Positions 47,391 to 64,000 of a stretch of 64,000 nucleotides of DNA are shown one piece after another. The number at the start of each line of letters is the position of its first letter. The stretch's first letter is position 1. Location of the stretch: assembly GCF_021631985.1 (NCBI RefSeq), contig NZ_CP070225.1:4340001-4404000 (forward strand), written 5' to 3'. This stretch comes from Sandaracinus amylolyticus (lineage in GTDB: Bacteria; Myxococcota_A; Polyangia; Polyangiales; Sandaracinaceae). The translations under genes and the position numbers were made by a program. The notes beneath the pieces are model-generated. The model was not told the DNA's origin and made no database searches. It was given only the letters and a program-made list of their open reading frames with translations.

Positions 47391-47983
47391 CACGACGGCG
47401 GCTCCTCGCCGCGCGCCAGGCGCACCAGGTTGTCCGCGTGCCGCAGCCACACGACGATCGCGATCGCGATCGTCATCATCCCGACCATCGATCGCGCGCC
47501 CTCGAGCGCGACCACGATCGCCGCACCGATCACCGCGCCCACGAGCGATCCCACGCTCGCTCGCCGTGTGATTCGTTTGAGCACCAAGTATCCGGCGACC
47601 GCCGCGATCCCCGCGATCGGCTGCGCGACCAGCATCACCCCAGCTGCCGTCGCCGCGCCCTTCCCGCCGCGGAACCGATGCCACACCGGCAAGCAGTGCC
47701 CGACCACCGCCGCCACCCCGCAGACCGCGGTCCACACGTCGTCTCGACCGAGCACGAGCAGCGCCGCGCCGTACGGCAGCGCGCCCTTCAGCGCGTCGAG
47801 CAGGAGGACGACACGTCCTTCCTTCTTCCCGATCACCCGGCCGACGTTCGTCGCACCGGGGTTCCCACTTCCCTCACCGTAGAGGTCGATGCCCTTGCGT
47901 CGTGCGATCAGCAGCGCGAACGAGATCGAGCCCACCAGATAGGCGATGATCGCGAGCGCAGGACCGATCCAGGACGGCGGCAC
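47390..47983 (-). CDS. plsY: Glycerol-3-phosphate acyltransferase PlsY
   Basis: PlsY makes lysophosphatidic acid from acyl-phosphate and glycerol-3-phosphate in the inner membrane. The 197 residues hold five helices and the motifs GSISFALLIAR, GSGNPGATNVGRVIG, and GHCLPVWHRFRGGKGAAT. It starts at GTG. First gene of the plsY - M16-like - TetR - etfB - etfA block; the coupling between the first three is 1-4 bases. Confidence 0.93.
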   Translation of the reverse strand: MPPSWIGPALAIIAYLVGSISFALLIARRKGIDLYGEGSGNPGATNVGRVIGKKEGRVVLLLDALKGALPYGAALLVLGRDDVWTAVCGVAAVVGHCLPVWHRFRGGKGAATAAGVMLVAQPIAGIAAVAGYLVLKRITRRASVGSLVGAVIGAAIVVALEGARSMVGMMTIAIAIVVWLRHADNLVRLARGEEPPS

Positions 47984-48019
47984 GGCCGCGGAGCATACGG
48001 CTCGTGCCTCGCGGTGGCA

Positions 48020-48652
48020 TCAGGCCGCGTGATCGACGATCGGCTGCAGCATGCGCTGGAGGCGGCAGCGGATCTTGTGCTTCTTCGAATAGACGGTCTT
48101 CACCGAGATGTGCATCTCCTCGGCGACCTCCTCGGGCGTCAGGCCGTCCATGTAATAGAGGCGCACGAACGTGCGATCCTTCGCCGAGAAGGTCTGCAGC
48201 GTCGCGTCGATCCGTCCCCAGCGCTCCTTGTCGAGCAGCTGCGTGTACGGATCGGCCTCGATCTCACCGACGTTCTCCGCGTCCGAGAGCTCGGTGCACT
48301 GCGGCTGGCGCGCGACGGTGCGCAGGTAGTCCCACGCGGCGTTCGTCGCGAGCATGCCGACCCACGAGCTGAGCTTGTTGCCGCGCTCCGCGTCGAACGT
48401 GCGGAGCTTGTGCATGTCGCGGCGCGTGAGCCCGAGGAGGAACTGCGCGTAGATCTCGCGCACGTCTTCGCTCGAGAGCGAGCCCGGGAAGCGGCTCGTG
48501 ACCTTGTGGATGCAGCGATAGACCAAGCGATCGAAGCGGCGGTGGAACTCGCGCCAGGCGAGCGACTCCTTCAGCAGCATCCGCGCGAGCAGGGTGTCGT
48601 CGATCCACGTCTCCGCCTGCTTCGCCGCCGTCTCGAACCGATTCGTGGTCAT
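48020..48652 (-). CDS. Sigma-70-family (ECF-like) RNA polymerase sigma factor
   Basis: I start at ATG 48652 (MTTNRFETAAKQ), with AAGGA upstream; the frame is open to a GTG at 48799, and the extra 49 residues could be real. Region 2 covers ~40-115 (FHRRFDRLVYRCIHKVTSRF, LRTFDAERGNKLSSWVGM) and region 4 ~155-205 (LTPEEVAEEMHISVKTVYSK). No anti-sigma gene is adjacent, so its signal is unknown. It ends 36 bases from plsY on the same strand. Confidence 0.82.
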   Translation of the reverse strand: MTTNRFETAAKQAETWIDDTLLARMLLKESLAWREFHRRFDRLVYRCIHKVTSRFPGSLSSEDVREIYAQFLLGLTRRDMHKLRTFDAERGNKLSSWVGMLATNAAWDYLRTVARQPQCTELSDAENVGEIEADPYTQLLDKERWGRIDATLQTFSAKDRTFVRLYYMDGLTPEEVAEEMHISVKTVYSKKHKIRCRLQRMLQPIVDHAA

Positions 48653-48984
48653 GTCCCGTCCTTCGTGATCCGCAGAGAAAGCCCGAGGCTGCCGGCCCCG
48701 TCCGGGTCGCAGCTCGTCGTCCCCGTCGAGCCGCGCCGCCGCCTTGAGCAGCCGCCGTGCCACGCGCTCAGGGCACTGATAGATCACGAAATCACTCACG
48801 AAATCGGAACGAGGGAAGAACTCCGAGCCGCCGATCGTAACGTTCGACTCGCGGAGTTACGGCGGAGCACCGCAACACCCTGTTACGCTGTTACGCTCCC
48901 GTTCCGCTCCACGCGGCCCCATGCTCAGGCGCCAAGGAACTCTCCCGTGCGCGCGTTGTCCCGCGTGACGGAGGCCCCGCCGGA
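48653..48984. other. 332-bp divergent intergenic region
   Basis: This gap lies between the sigma gene (minus) and the TPR lipoprotein gene (plus). The part next to the sigma gene may be its N-terminal extension up to GTG 48799. The rest holds TGTTACGC direct repeats near 48880-48896 and a GTAAC...GTTAC inverted pair near 48838-48860, perhaps promoter or operator elements. No other gene is seen. Confidence 0.5.
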
Positions 48985-50202
48985 ATGATCAAGCGCGCGC
49001 TGCTCGCCCTCACCTCGTTCGCACTGCTGGCCGCGTGCGGCGCGGCCCGCACCTCGGCCCCGACCGGTCCCGCGGTGCAGCTCGAGGAGACGCGCATCGT
49101 CGCGCGCCACACCAGCGGCGGTGAGCTCGAGCTCGACTCCTACGACGCCAGCCAGCTCTTCCAGCGCGCATACGAGCTCGGCCAGCGCGGCGAGTGCGCG
49201 GCCGCGGTCGAGCTCTACGACCGCGTGGTCGCCGAGTTCCCGAGCAGCCGCTACCTCTCTCCTGCGCTCTACAACGCCGGGCTCTGCCTGAAGGACGCCG
49301 GGGATCTCGCAGGCGCAGTGGAGCGCTGGTCGATGCTGCTCGAGCGCGTGCCCGACGCCCCCGACGCAAAGCACGCGCGCTTCCTCATGACGGCCGCGCT
49401 GGTCGAGCTCGAGCGCTGGGAGCCGGCGCTCGACTCCGCCGAGCTGCTCCTCGATCGCGACGATCTCCGCAGCGACGAGCGACTCGAGGCGATGGCCCGC
49501 CGCGCCGAGGCCCTCTTCGGCCTGCGCCGGATCGAGGACGCGGAGCGCGCGGCGCGTGACGCCCTCGCCTACTACCGCACGCGTCAGGGCGAGGAGCTCA
49601 TCGCGGACGAGTACTTCGCGGCCGCCGCGAACTTCGTGCTCGCCGAGACGATCCGCACCCGCTCGGAGGCGCTCGCGCTGCCGGACTCCGACGTCGTGAC
49701 ACAGCGCGAGACGCTCGACCGTCGCGCCCAGCTCCTGCTCGATGCGCAGCGCGCGTACTTCGACACCATGCGGCACACCGACGCCCGCTGGGCGGCGGCG
49801 GCGGGCTACCGCATCGGAGCGATGTACGAGCACCTCTATCGCGCGATCACCGAAGCGCCGGTCCCGCCGCCGCCCCCGGATCGTCCTCTCACCGGCGACG
49901 CGCTCGAGATCTACCGACGCGAGTACCGCGGCCAGCTCGCCGATCGCGTCCGTCCGCTCGTGCGTCACGCGATCCGCTACTGGGAGCTGACCCTCCTGAT
50001 GGTCGAGCGCACCGGCGTGCGGTCCGACTGGGTCGAGCGCACGCGCACCGAGCTCGACCGCGCCCGACAGCTCCTGCTCGGAGGCCCCCTGTCCGACACC
50101 GAGCCCGAGCCCGCGCGCGCTCTGGGATCGCCCTCGGACACCCCCGATCGCCCCTCGACGAGCACCGCGGCAGCCCCCTCGAGCGCCCCTGTTCATCAAT
50201 GA
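48985..50202 (+). CDS. TPR-repeat lipoprotein
   Basis: The start has GGAGG 12 bases upstream. Signal peptide with lipobox LLAAC (Cys18). From ~55 the protein is almost all helical with TPR-style repeats (QRAYELGQRGECAAAVELYD, YNAGLCLKDAGDLAGAVERW, MARRAEALFGLRRIEDAERA). The C-terminal 40 residues are Pro/Ser/Ala-rich. It is similar in layout to BamD/YbgF-like outer-membrane lipoproteins. A scaffold role is inferred. Confidence 0.78.
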   Translation: MIKRALLALTSFALLAACGAARTSAPTGPAVQLEETRIVARHTSGGELELDSYDASQLFQRAYELGQRGECAAAVELYDRVVAEFPSSRYLSPALYNAGLCLKDAGDLAGAVERWSMLLERVPDAPDAKHARFLMTAALVELERWEPALDSAELLLDRDDLRSDERLEAMARRAEALFGLRRIEDAERAARDALAYYRTRQGEELIADEYFAAAANFVLAETIRTRSEALALPDSDVVTQRETLDRRAQLLLDAQRAYFDTMRHTDARWAAAAGYRIGAMYEHLYRAITEAPVPPPPPDRPLTGDALEIYRREYRGQLADRVRPLVRHAIRYWELTLLMVERTGVRSDWVERTRTELDRARQLLLGGPLSDTEPEPARALGSPSDTPDRPSTSTAAAPSSAPVHQ

Positions 50203-50221
50203 TCCCCGGGATCTGGGGATC
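50201..50221. terminator. Short hairpin after the TPR lipoprotein gene
   Basis: GATCCCC and GGGGATC pair around a 7-base loop right at the stop codon. No T-run follows; the terminator role is tentative. Confidence 0.35.
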
Positions 50222-50270
50222 CCCGCCGGCGCATCCGAGCAAGCGTCGTACCCGGGTGCATCGATCTCGC

Positions 50271-50299
50271 TTGACAGCTTTGCGAGGGCACCGTACATA
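50271..50299 (+). promoter_or_regulatory. Sigma-70 promoter of the tRNA-tuf operon
   Basis: TTGACA (50271-50276) matches the -35 consensus exactly. TACATA (50294-50299) follows after an optimal 17-base spacer as -10. It lies 92 bases before the first tRNA and is in the right place to drive tRNA-Thr through nusG. Confidence 0.7.
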
Positions 50300-50391
50300 A
50301 CGCGCCCTCGCGTTCCCCGCGCGGGTGGAGTGGTCCGTTCTCCGCAGTCCGTGTCGGCCCGCTCCGCTTCTCCGGGGCACCAGGAAGGTGT

Positions 50392-50464
50392 GCTGGCGTA
50401 GCTCAATCGGTAGAGCACCTGTTTTGTAAACAGGGGGTCGTGGGTTCGAGTCCCACCGTCAGCT
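50392..50464 (+). tRNA. tRNA-Thr (anticodon TGT)
   Basis: Acceptor stem GCTGGCG/CGTCAGC with one G-U pair. The anticodon arm CCTGT-TTTGTAA-ACAGG gives TGT at 34-36, reading ACA. The T arm holds GGTTCGAGTCC. The CCA end is not encoded. First of four clustered tRNAs, as in the thrU-tyrU-glyT-thrT-tufB order of E. coli. Confidence 0.95.
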
Positions 50465-50653
50465 CGAGCCCGATTCCCTGTCTCTCTCGATGAACACGCT
50501 GGCTGGACGGGCTCGTTTTCTCACTGTCTTCTCCCCCTCGGGCGAACGAGCTGCTACTGACCGCCTCCAGATCGGGAACGACCGCCAGCCCGAAAGACCG
50601 CCAGCCCGAACGACGCTGCCCAGAACGACGTAGACGAAATCGCTAGACATTCC

Positions 50654-50736
<83 letters not shown>

Positions 50737-50769
50737 GTCCGCTTCTCCATATCCCCGCTCGTTCGCTAC

Positions 50770-50842
50770 GCGGGAGTAGCTCAGTTGGTAGAGCGTCAGC
50801 CTTCCAAGCTGAACGTCGCCGGTTCGAATCCGGTCTCCCGCT
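50770..50842 (+). tRNA. tRNA-Gly (anticodon TCC)
   Basis: Acceptor GCGGGAG/CTCCCGC. The anticodon arm TCAGC-CTTCCAA-GCTGA gives TCC, reading GGA/GGG. T arm GGTTCGAATCC. Confidence 0.95.
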
Positions 50843-50922
50843 CTGTCCGATCGTTCGCGGACTCACCTACCGCGAAATCTTCTCTGAAAATCTCGGTTCT
50901 TCGCAGATTCCCAGTTCCGTAC

Positions 50923-50994
50923 GCCCAGGTAGCTCAGAGGTAGAGCACCTCCTTGGTAAGGAGGAGGTCGTGAGTTCGATTCTCATCCTGGGCT
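50923..50994 (+). tRNA. tRNA-Thr (anticodon GGT)
   Basis: Acceptor GCCCAGG/CCTGGGC. The anticodon arm CCTCC-TTGGTAA-GGAGG gives GGT, reading ACC/ACT. It lies 43 bases before tuf. Confidence 0.95.
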
Positions 50995-51037
50995 CGAGAC
51001 CCACACGCTGAATAAGAGAAAATAGGAGCACGGCGCG

Positions 51038-52228
<1,191 letters not shown>

Positions 52229-52242
52229 TCGGAGCCCGCTAG

Positions 52243-52395
52243 ATGGGTGACAGAGTGCGCGTCGCGCTCGTCTGCAGCGAGTGCGACGCGCGCAACTATC
52301 AGACGACGAAGTCTCGGAAGCAGGCCGAGCGTCTGGAAATCAAGAAGTACTGTCCCCGCTGCGAGAAGCACACGACTCATCGAGAGTCGAAGTGA
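52243..52395 (+). CDS. rpmG: 50S ribosomal protein L33
   Basis: The 50-residue protein starts [20 protein letters not shown] and ends in [16 protein letters not shown]. It keeps the two zinc-binding pairs CSEC and CPRC, so it is a C+ (zinc) form of L33. It lies 14 bases after tuf. Confidence 0.95.
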   Translation: MGDRVRVALVCSECDARNYQTTKSRKQAERLEIKKYCPRCEKHTTHRESK

Positions 52396-52400
52396 CCGTT

Positions 52401-52432
52401 CGAGAGCCTCGACGAAGAAAACGAGGCTCTCG
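52401..52432 (+). terminator. 11-bp hairpin just before tRNA-Trp
   Basis: CGAGAGCCTCG and CGAGGCTCTCG pair around a 10-base A-rich loop, 6 bases after the rpmG stop and 5 bases before the tRNA. It may be a processing or attenuation element rather than a full stop, since secE and nusG follow. Confidence 0.6.
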
Positions 52433-52437
52433 AGAAT

Positions 52438-52510
52438 AGGCCAGTAGCTCCAACGGTAGAGCACCGGATTCCAAATCCGAGGGTTGGGGGTTCGAATCCC
52501 TCCTGGCCTG
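52438..52510 (+). tRNA. tRNA-Trp (anticodon CCA)
   Basis: Acceptor AGGCCAG/CTGGCCT with discriminator G. The anticodon loop TTCCAAA gives CCA. One mismatch closes the anticodon stem base. T arm GGTTCGAATCC. The rpmG-tRNA-Trp-secE order is common in bacteria. Confidence 0.94.
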
Positions 52511-52549
52511 ACCTCGACGGGTCGATATCAAACGAACGCTGGAACACGG

Positions 52550-53098
52550 ATGGCGGACGAAGACGACAAGGACCTCGAGCGCGACGGCGACGAGGACACC
52601 TCGAGCGAGGCCGGGGAGCCGAACGAGGCGAGCGCGGACGACGACGTCGCGCGCCGAGAGGCCGCCGCGATCGAGCGCGAGGAGCGCGAGCTCGCCGAGG
52701 CCGCCGCCGAGAACGAGGCGAACCCGGTCACCAGCCTCCTCGGCATCGAGCGCTGGGTCCAGTTCGCGTTCATCGCGGCCGCGGTGATCACGTTCTACCT
52801 CTCGGACCGGCTGATCACGTTCGTGTGGGGCTTCTTCGCGGAGCCCGACCCGACGATCGTCTCCGGCGCGGCCGCGCTGGTCGGCATCGTGGGCGCCTTC
52901 CTGCTCTACCGTCACCCGCGCGTGAACGAGCTCGCGCACGAGGTGGTCGGTGAGCTCAGCAAGGTGACCTGGCCGACGCGCGACGAGACGTACTACTCGA
53001 CGGTCGTCGTGATCGTCACTTCGATCATCGCGGCGGTCTACACCGGCGTCTTCGACGCGCTCTGGTCGGCGTTCACCGACCTCATCTACAACGTCTGA
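52550..53098 (+). CDS. secE: Preprotein translocase subunit SecE
   Basis: SecE clamps SecY in the protein-export channel. At 182 residues it is much longer than the common ~60-residue form. An acidic, Ala/Glu-rich N-terminus (~1-60) is followed by two extra helices (WVQFAFIAAAVITFYL; SGAALVGIVGAFLLY region). The conserved core then follows, VVGELSKVTWPTRDETYYST plus the last helix. Extra helices are also known in E. coli; the acidic tail is unusual. Confidence 0.92.
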   Translation: MADEDDKDLERDGDEDTSSEAGEPNEASADDDVARREAAAIEREERELAEAAAENEANPVTSLLGIERWVQFAFIAAAVITFYLSDRLITFVWGFFAEPDPTIVSGAAALVGIVGAFLLYRHPRVNELAHEVVGELSKVTWPTRDETYYSTVVVIVTSIIAAVYTGVFDALWSAFTDLIYNV

Positions 53099-53178
53099 TC
53101 GAGCGGGGGCGCGCTCGAAGCGAGAGGCCCATGCAGTACGAAGGGCGCCTCGACAGCCGGCGCGAGAGTGGGGCTTCG

Positions 53179-53712
53179 ATGGCCAAGAAGTGGTACGTGG
53201 TGCAGGCGTATTCGGGCTACGAGGGCAAGGTGAAGTCCGCCCTCGAGGAGCGCGTCCGTCAGCACGGGATGGAGGAGTTCTTCGGGGAGATCCTGATCCC
53301 CAAGGAGAACGTCCAGGACACCACGAAGACCGGCACGAAGCGCGTGTCCAGCCGGACCTTCTATCCCGGGTACGTGTTCGTGAACATGGACCTGAACGAG
53401 CGTACTTGGCACCTCGTCAAGGACACGCCGAAGGTCAGCGGGTTCGTGGGTGGTCGTCACCCCAGCCCGGTCCCGGAGAGTGAGATCAACGCGATCTTCC
53501 AGCAGGTCGCGGAGGGCGCGGCCAAGCCGAAGCCGCGCGTCGTGTTCGACACCGGCGATCACGTGCGCGTGACCGACGGCGCGTTCGCGAACTTCACTGG
53601 CACCGTCCAGGAAGTGAACCCGGCGAAGCAGAAGGTCACGGTGCTGGTCTCGATCTTCGGCCGCGCGACGCCGGTCGAGCTCGAGTACGGGCAGGTCGAG
53701 AAGACGCAGTAG
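53179..53712 (+). CDS. nusG: Transcription antitermination factor NusG
   Basis: NusG binds RNA polymerase and links it to Rho or the ribosome. The ATG gives 177 residues: NGN domain MAKKWYVVQAYSGYEGKVKS through SGFVGGRHP, then the KOW domain (GDHVRVTDGAFANFTGTVQE). An upstream in-frame ATG at 53131 would add 16 residues not seen in the family. Confidence 0.96.
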   Translation: MAKKWYVVQAYSGYEGKVKSALEERVRQHGMEEFFGEILIPKENVQDTTKTGTKRVSSRTFYPGYVFVNMDLNERTWHLVKDTPKVSGFVGGRHPSPVPESEINAIFQQVAEGAAKPKPRVVFDTGDHVRVTDGAFANFTGTVQEVNPAKQKVTVLVSIFGRATPVELEYGQVEKTQ

Positions 53713-53718
53713 TCGAGA

Positions 53719-53869
53719 GTGGCAGTCGCCGGTCGAGTGCTCGTTGCTCTCGGCGCTGCCACGGTGGTTTCCGCACCGCAGTAGCGGTGTTTGAGGCTGG
53801 GTCTCGACGAGCCCAGCAGACGGTTTCGAGTCGCTTCGCTCCGCGCGCGCGGGATTTCAGGACGCAGCC
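53719..53869 (+). promoter_or_regulatory. Structured leader of the rplK operon
   Basis: The nusG-rplK gap has GTGGCAG...CTGCCAC (53719-53725 with 53756-53762), then a CACCGC-AGTA-GCGGTG hairpin (53776-53791) and a GCTGGG...CCCAGC pair near 53796-53818. They may include the terminator of nusG and an autoregulation site for ribosomal protein L1, as in other bacteria (inference). Confidence 0.5.
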
Positions 53870-54310
53870 ATGAAGAAGGTCACTGGTCAGATCAAGCTCC
53901 AGCTCCCTGCCGGCAAGGCGAACCCCTCGCCCCCGGTCGGTCCCGCGCTCGGTCAGCACGGCGTGAACATCATGCAGTTCTGCAAGGAGTTCAACGCGCG
54001 GACGAACAAGCAGGAAGGGCTGATCATCCCGGTGGTGATCACGGTCTTCTCCGACCGCTCGTTCACCTTCATCACCAAGACGCCGCCGGCCTCGGTGCTC
54101 ATCAAGCGCGAGCTCGGGCTGAAGATCGGCAAGAAGCCGGCGAGCGGTTCGTCGCGTCCCAACAAGGACAAGGTCGGCAAGATCACCCGCGCGCAGCTGA
54201 CGAAGCTCGCGCAGGAGAAGATCCAGGACACGAACGCGGCGTCGATCGAGGCGTGTGTTCGTTCGCTGGCGGGCACCGCGCGCTCGATGGGCGTCGACGT
54301 CGTCGACTGA
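53870..54310 (+). CDS. rplK: 50S ribosomal protein L11
   Basis: The 146 residues include [20 protein letters not shown], the thiostrepton-region NTD, then the RNA-binding CTD with [10 protein letters not shown]. It forms the L11 stalk base. First of the rplKAJL block. Confidence 0.97.
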   Translation: MKKVTGQIKLQLPAGKANPSPPVGPALGQHGVNIMQFCKEFNARTNKQEGLIIPVVITVFSDRSFTFITKTPPASVLIKRELGLKIGKKPASGSSRPNKDKVGKITRAQLTKLAQEKIQDTNAASIEACVRSLAGTARSMGVDVVD

Positions 54311-54472
54311 CCCTCTCGAGCGACGATTCGAGTTCGGACTGACATCGTCGCAACACCCTTCCCGCTGGTTGGGTGGAACGTCGGTGATCGAACCACTGCC
54401 GCTGAGAAGTGACGGCGTCGGTGGGAGGCGGGAACGCCGACAATGGGGTCGGGGCCGCCGAATGGAGGAGCG

Positions 54473-55183
54473 ATGAAGACGGGAAGAAAGCGCAAGAGCG
54501 CGATCGAGTCGATCGATCGTGATCGTCGCTATGCCCTCCCGGAGGCCGTCGCTCTCGTCGCCAAGGCGAGCTTCGCCAAGTTCGACGAGAGTGTGGACAT
54601 CGCGGTCAGGCTCGGGGTCAACCCGAAGCACGCCGATCAGATGGTTCGTGGAGCAACCGTGTTGCCCCACGGCATCGGCAAGACCGTTCGTGTCCTGGTC
54701 TTCGCAAAGGGCGAGAAGGCGACGGAGGCCCAGGCGGCCGGAGCCGATTTCGTCGGCGCCGACGACCTGGTCGCCAAGGTCCAGGAAGGCTGGCTCGACT
54801 TCGAGACGGTGATCGCGACGCCCGACATGATGGGTCAGGTCGGTCGTCTCGGTCGTGTGCTCGGTCCGCGTGGTCTGATGCCCAACCCCAAGACCGGCAC
54901 CGTGACGTTCGACGTCACCAAGGCGGTCAAGGAGGCCAAGGGCGGCAAGGTCGAGTTCCGCGCCGAGAAGGAAGGTGGCATCGTCCACGCTCCGATCGGC
55001 AAGAAGTCGTTCTCGCCGGACAAGCTCGAGGAGAATGCCCGTGCACTGATTGCTGCGCTGATGAAGGCGAAGCCGTCGGCGGCCAAGGGCACCTACCTCC
55101 GCAGCATCACCATCAGCACCACGATGGGCGCGGGCGTCAAGGTCGACACGGCGACGGTCGAGCAGGCGACTGCGGAGGCGTGA
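54473..55183 (+). CDS. rplA: 50S ribosomal protein L1
   Basis: Start ATG with GGAGGAG just upstream, 236 residues. Seen: [36 protein letters not shown] and the final [13 protein letters not shown]. It lies 162 bases after rplK, a wider gap than usual. Confidence 0.97.
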   Translation: MKTGRKRKSAIESIDRDRRYALPEAVALVAKASFAKFDESVDIAVRLGVNPKHADQMVRGATVLPHGIGKTVRVLVFAKGEKATEAQAAGADFVGADDLVAKVQEGWLDFETVIATPDMMGQVGRLGRVLGPRGLMPNPKTGTVTFDVTKAVKEAKGGKVEFRAEKEGGIVHAPIGKKSFSPDKLEENARALIAALMKAKPSAAKGTYLRSITISTTMGAGVKVDTATVEQATAEA

Positions 55184-55185
55184 TC

Positions 55186-55749
55186 ATGGCCAACGGAACC
55201 AGCACTGCCCGTGAGGACAAGGCGAAGGTCGTCGACGAGGTCAAGGGCCTCTTCGACAAGGCGACCAGCGTCGTGTTCCTCGGCTTCAAGGGCATGGACG
55301 TGATCACGGTGACGGACCTGCGCTCGAAGTTCCGCAAGGCGGGCGTCGAGTACAAGGTCGTCAAGAACAAGCTCGTCGAGCAGGCCCTGAAGGGCACGCC
55401 CCTCGAGGGCAAGCTCGGGAAGGTCCTCGCCGGCGAGACTGCGGTCGCGTTCTCGTTCGAGGATCCCTCGACGGCCGCGAAGGTCGTGCGCGACTTCCGC
55501 AAGGAAGGCGACAAGCAGGAGAAGCTCGAGGTCAAGGCCGCGGTTCTCGACAACGCCGTCATGGCTGGCGGTGACGTCGAGAAGCAGCTCGCCTCGATGC
55601 CTGGCAAGGACGAGCTCCGCGCCATGCTCCTCGCGACGCTCCAGGCGCCGGCGCAGAACCTCGTCGCGCAGCTGCAGGCCCCCCTGCAGAACCTCGTCTA
55701 CGTGCTCGAGGCGCGTCGCAAGCAGCTCGAAGAGAGCAGCGGCGGCTGA
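55186..55749 (+). CDS. rplJ: 50S ribosomal protein L10
   Basis: The 187 residues carry the L10 N-terminal rRNA-binding domain (KGMDVITVTDLRSKFRKAGV, YKVVKNKLVEQAL) and a C-terminal helix that holds L7/L12 dimers. It starts 2 bases after rplA. Confidence 0.96.
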   Translation: MANGTSTAREDKAKVVDEVKGLFDKATSVVFLGFKGMDVITVTDLRSKFRKAGVEYKVVKNKLVEQALKGTPLEGKLGKVLAGETAVAFSFEDPSTAAKVVRDFRKEGDKQEKLEVKAAVLDNAVMAGGDVEKQLASMPGKDELRAMLLATLQAPAQNLVAQLQAPLQNLVYVLEARRKQLEESSGG

Positions 55750-55850
55750 GCCCGAGCGATTCGCTCGATACTCCAACTCACCGAAACGAACCGAACATGA
55801 GATTTGCGCACCTGCTCAAGTGCGCGTGATTGCAGGAAGAGAAGGTCAAC

Positions 55851-56234
55851 ATGGCGACGATGGATCAGCAGAAGATGGTCGATGAGCTCTCGAGCTGGAC
55901 CGTGATGGAGGTCGCTGGCCTCATCAAGGCGCTCGAGGAGAAGTGGGGCGTCAAGGCGGCCCCGGCGGTCGTTGCTGGCGCGGCGGCGCCGGCGGCGGCG
56001 GCGGCGGCCCCCGTGGCGGAGCAGACCGAGTTCACGGTCGAGCTCACCAGCGGCGGCGACAAGAAGATCAACGTCATCAAGGTCGTTCGCGAGCTGACGG
56101 GCCTCGGCCTGGCGGACGCGAAGAACCTCGTCGAGGCCGCGCCGAAGGTCGTGAAGGAAGGCGTGTCGAAGGCCGACGCCGAGGACATGAAGAAGAAGCT
56201 CGAGGAGGCTGGCGCCAAGGTCACGCTGAAGTGA
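55851..56234 (+). CDS. rplL: 50S ribosomal protein L7/L12
   Basis: The 127 residues show the N-terminal dimer helix ([20 protein letters not shown]), an Ala/Pro hinge around 40-58, and the C-terminal factor-binding domain [20 protein letters not shown] through [14 protein letters not shown]. Start chosen at MATMDQQK. Confidence 0.97.
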   Translation: MATMDQQKMVDELSSWTVMEVAGLIKALEEKWGVKAAPAVVAGAAAPAAAAAAPVAEQTEFTVELTSGGDKKINVIKVVRELTGLGLADAKNLVEAAPKVVKEGVSKADAEDMKKKLEEAGAKVTLK

Positions 56235-56269
56235 CCGGGATCTGCAATCACGAGCACGGCTGAAAGGAT

Positions 56270-56303
56270 CACGGTGCGGGGGCCGGAAGGCCCCTGCGCC
56301 GTG
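56270..56303 (+). terminator. Attenuator-like hairpin between rplL and rpoB
   Basis: A 15-bp stem (CACGGTGCGGGGGCC with its partner, one G-T pair) closes a GGAA loop, with a TCTTTCT tail about ten bases later. As in E. coli this site may partly terminate, so rpoBC is made at lower level than rplL. Confidence 0.7.
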
Positions 56304-56494
56304 CTCCGTCTTTCTCGCGCCTTTTCGCCGCTCGCATCCGCGGCGATTTTCGGCTGAGTCGCTGGTGTCGACCCGAACGACGTGAGTCGCTCGCACTTGG
56401 GTCGCCTGATTCTGCCGCACGTTTTCTGGGGTTCTACCCCGTCCTTCGACTAGCTTCCGGGCTCCCGAACCAAGACGCATAGAGGTACGTTCCG

Positions 56495-60700
<4,206 letters not shown>

Positions 60701-60708
60701 GGTAGACG

Positions 60709-64000
<3,292 letters not shown>

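Noticed and set aside
53131-53178. N-terminal extension of NusG
   Set aside because: The upstream ATG has a fair ribosome-binding site, but the family begins at the MAKKWYVV strand.

Overview
The window is very GC-rich bacterial chromosome with third-position G/C codon use throughout. The organism is most likely a myxobacterium of the order Polyangiales, close to Sandaracinus. This is inferred from the many Asp-Ala-Gly-rich exported lipoproteins, a myxobacterial Cys-rich repeat protein, an IgGFc-binding-domain lipoprotein, an AgmX/PglI-type tail protein and an ECF42-type sigma factor. No phage, transposase or CRISPR array was seen. Nearly every gene looks intact; only the two genes at the window edges are partial.

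Layout. 1-6.2 kb: the end of an exported protein, a terminator, then a minus-strand block with a small unknown gene, an orphan beta-class DNA methyltransferase, an ATP-dependent DNA-ligase-like protein tightly coupled to two unrecognised genes, a LysR regulator and a small unknown gene. 6.2-17.4 kb: seven minus-strand genes for secreted or surface proteins (RCC1 repeats, Cys-rich repeats, TPR/PEGA, four prepeptidase-C-like repeats, DUF1517, IgGFc-binding, IPT/TIG). 17.6-22.1 kb: a plus-strand envelope-lipid run of LpxH-like phosphoesterase, lipoprotein, DAG-kinase-family enzyme and lnt. 22.1-24.3 kb: three operator-like repeats on a 42-bp period, a YCII/DGPF protein with an ECF42-type sigma factor, then a gene-free stretch with 37-bp repeats and a perfect 26-bp inverted repeat. 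24.3-30.4 kb: a Cys-rich unknown, an AidB-like acyl-CoA dehydrogenase, a 21-bp tandem-repeat array and sucA.

30.4-42.2 kb: hsp20, a rhomboid-like pseudoprotease, an ABC-2 permease with a coupled TPR membrane protein, murA-hisG, a ComEA-like exported HhH protein, pepA with a coupled EF-hand-like membrane protein, and two large exported or membrane zinc-ribbon proteins. 42.4-48.7 kb: a minus-strand lipid/electron-transfer block, plsY - degenerate M16 lipoprotein - TetR (FadR-like) - etfB - etfA, plus a sigma factor. 49-64 kb: a TPR lipoprotein, then the translation/transcription superoperon tRNA-Thr/Tyr/Gly/Thr-tuf-rpmG-tRNA-Trp-secE-nusG-rplKAJL-rpoB-rpoC, whose gene order is conserved across bacteria.

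Themes. Several neighbours form functional units. lnt matches the eight lipobox proteins encoded in the window. The TetR gene carries a FadR-type palindrome at its own 5' end and sits directly upstream of etfBA. The least explained items are the ligase-linked gene pair, the three non-coding repeat arrays, and two protease folds that have lost their catalytic residues.
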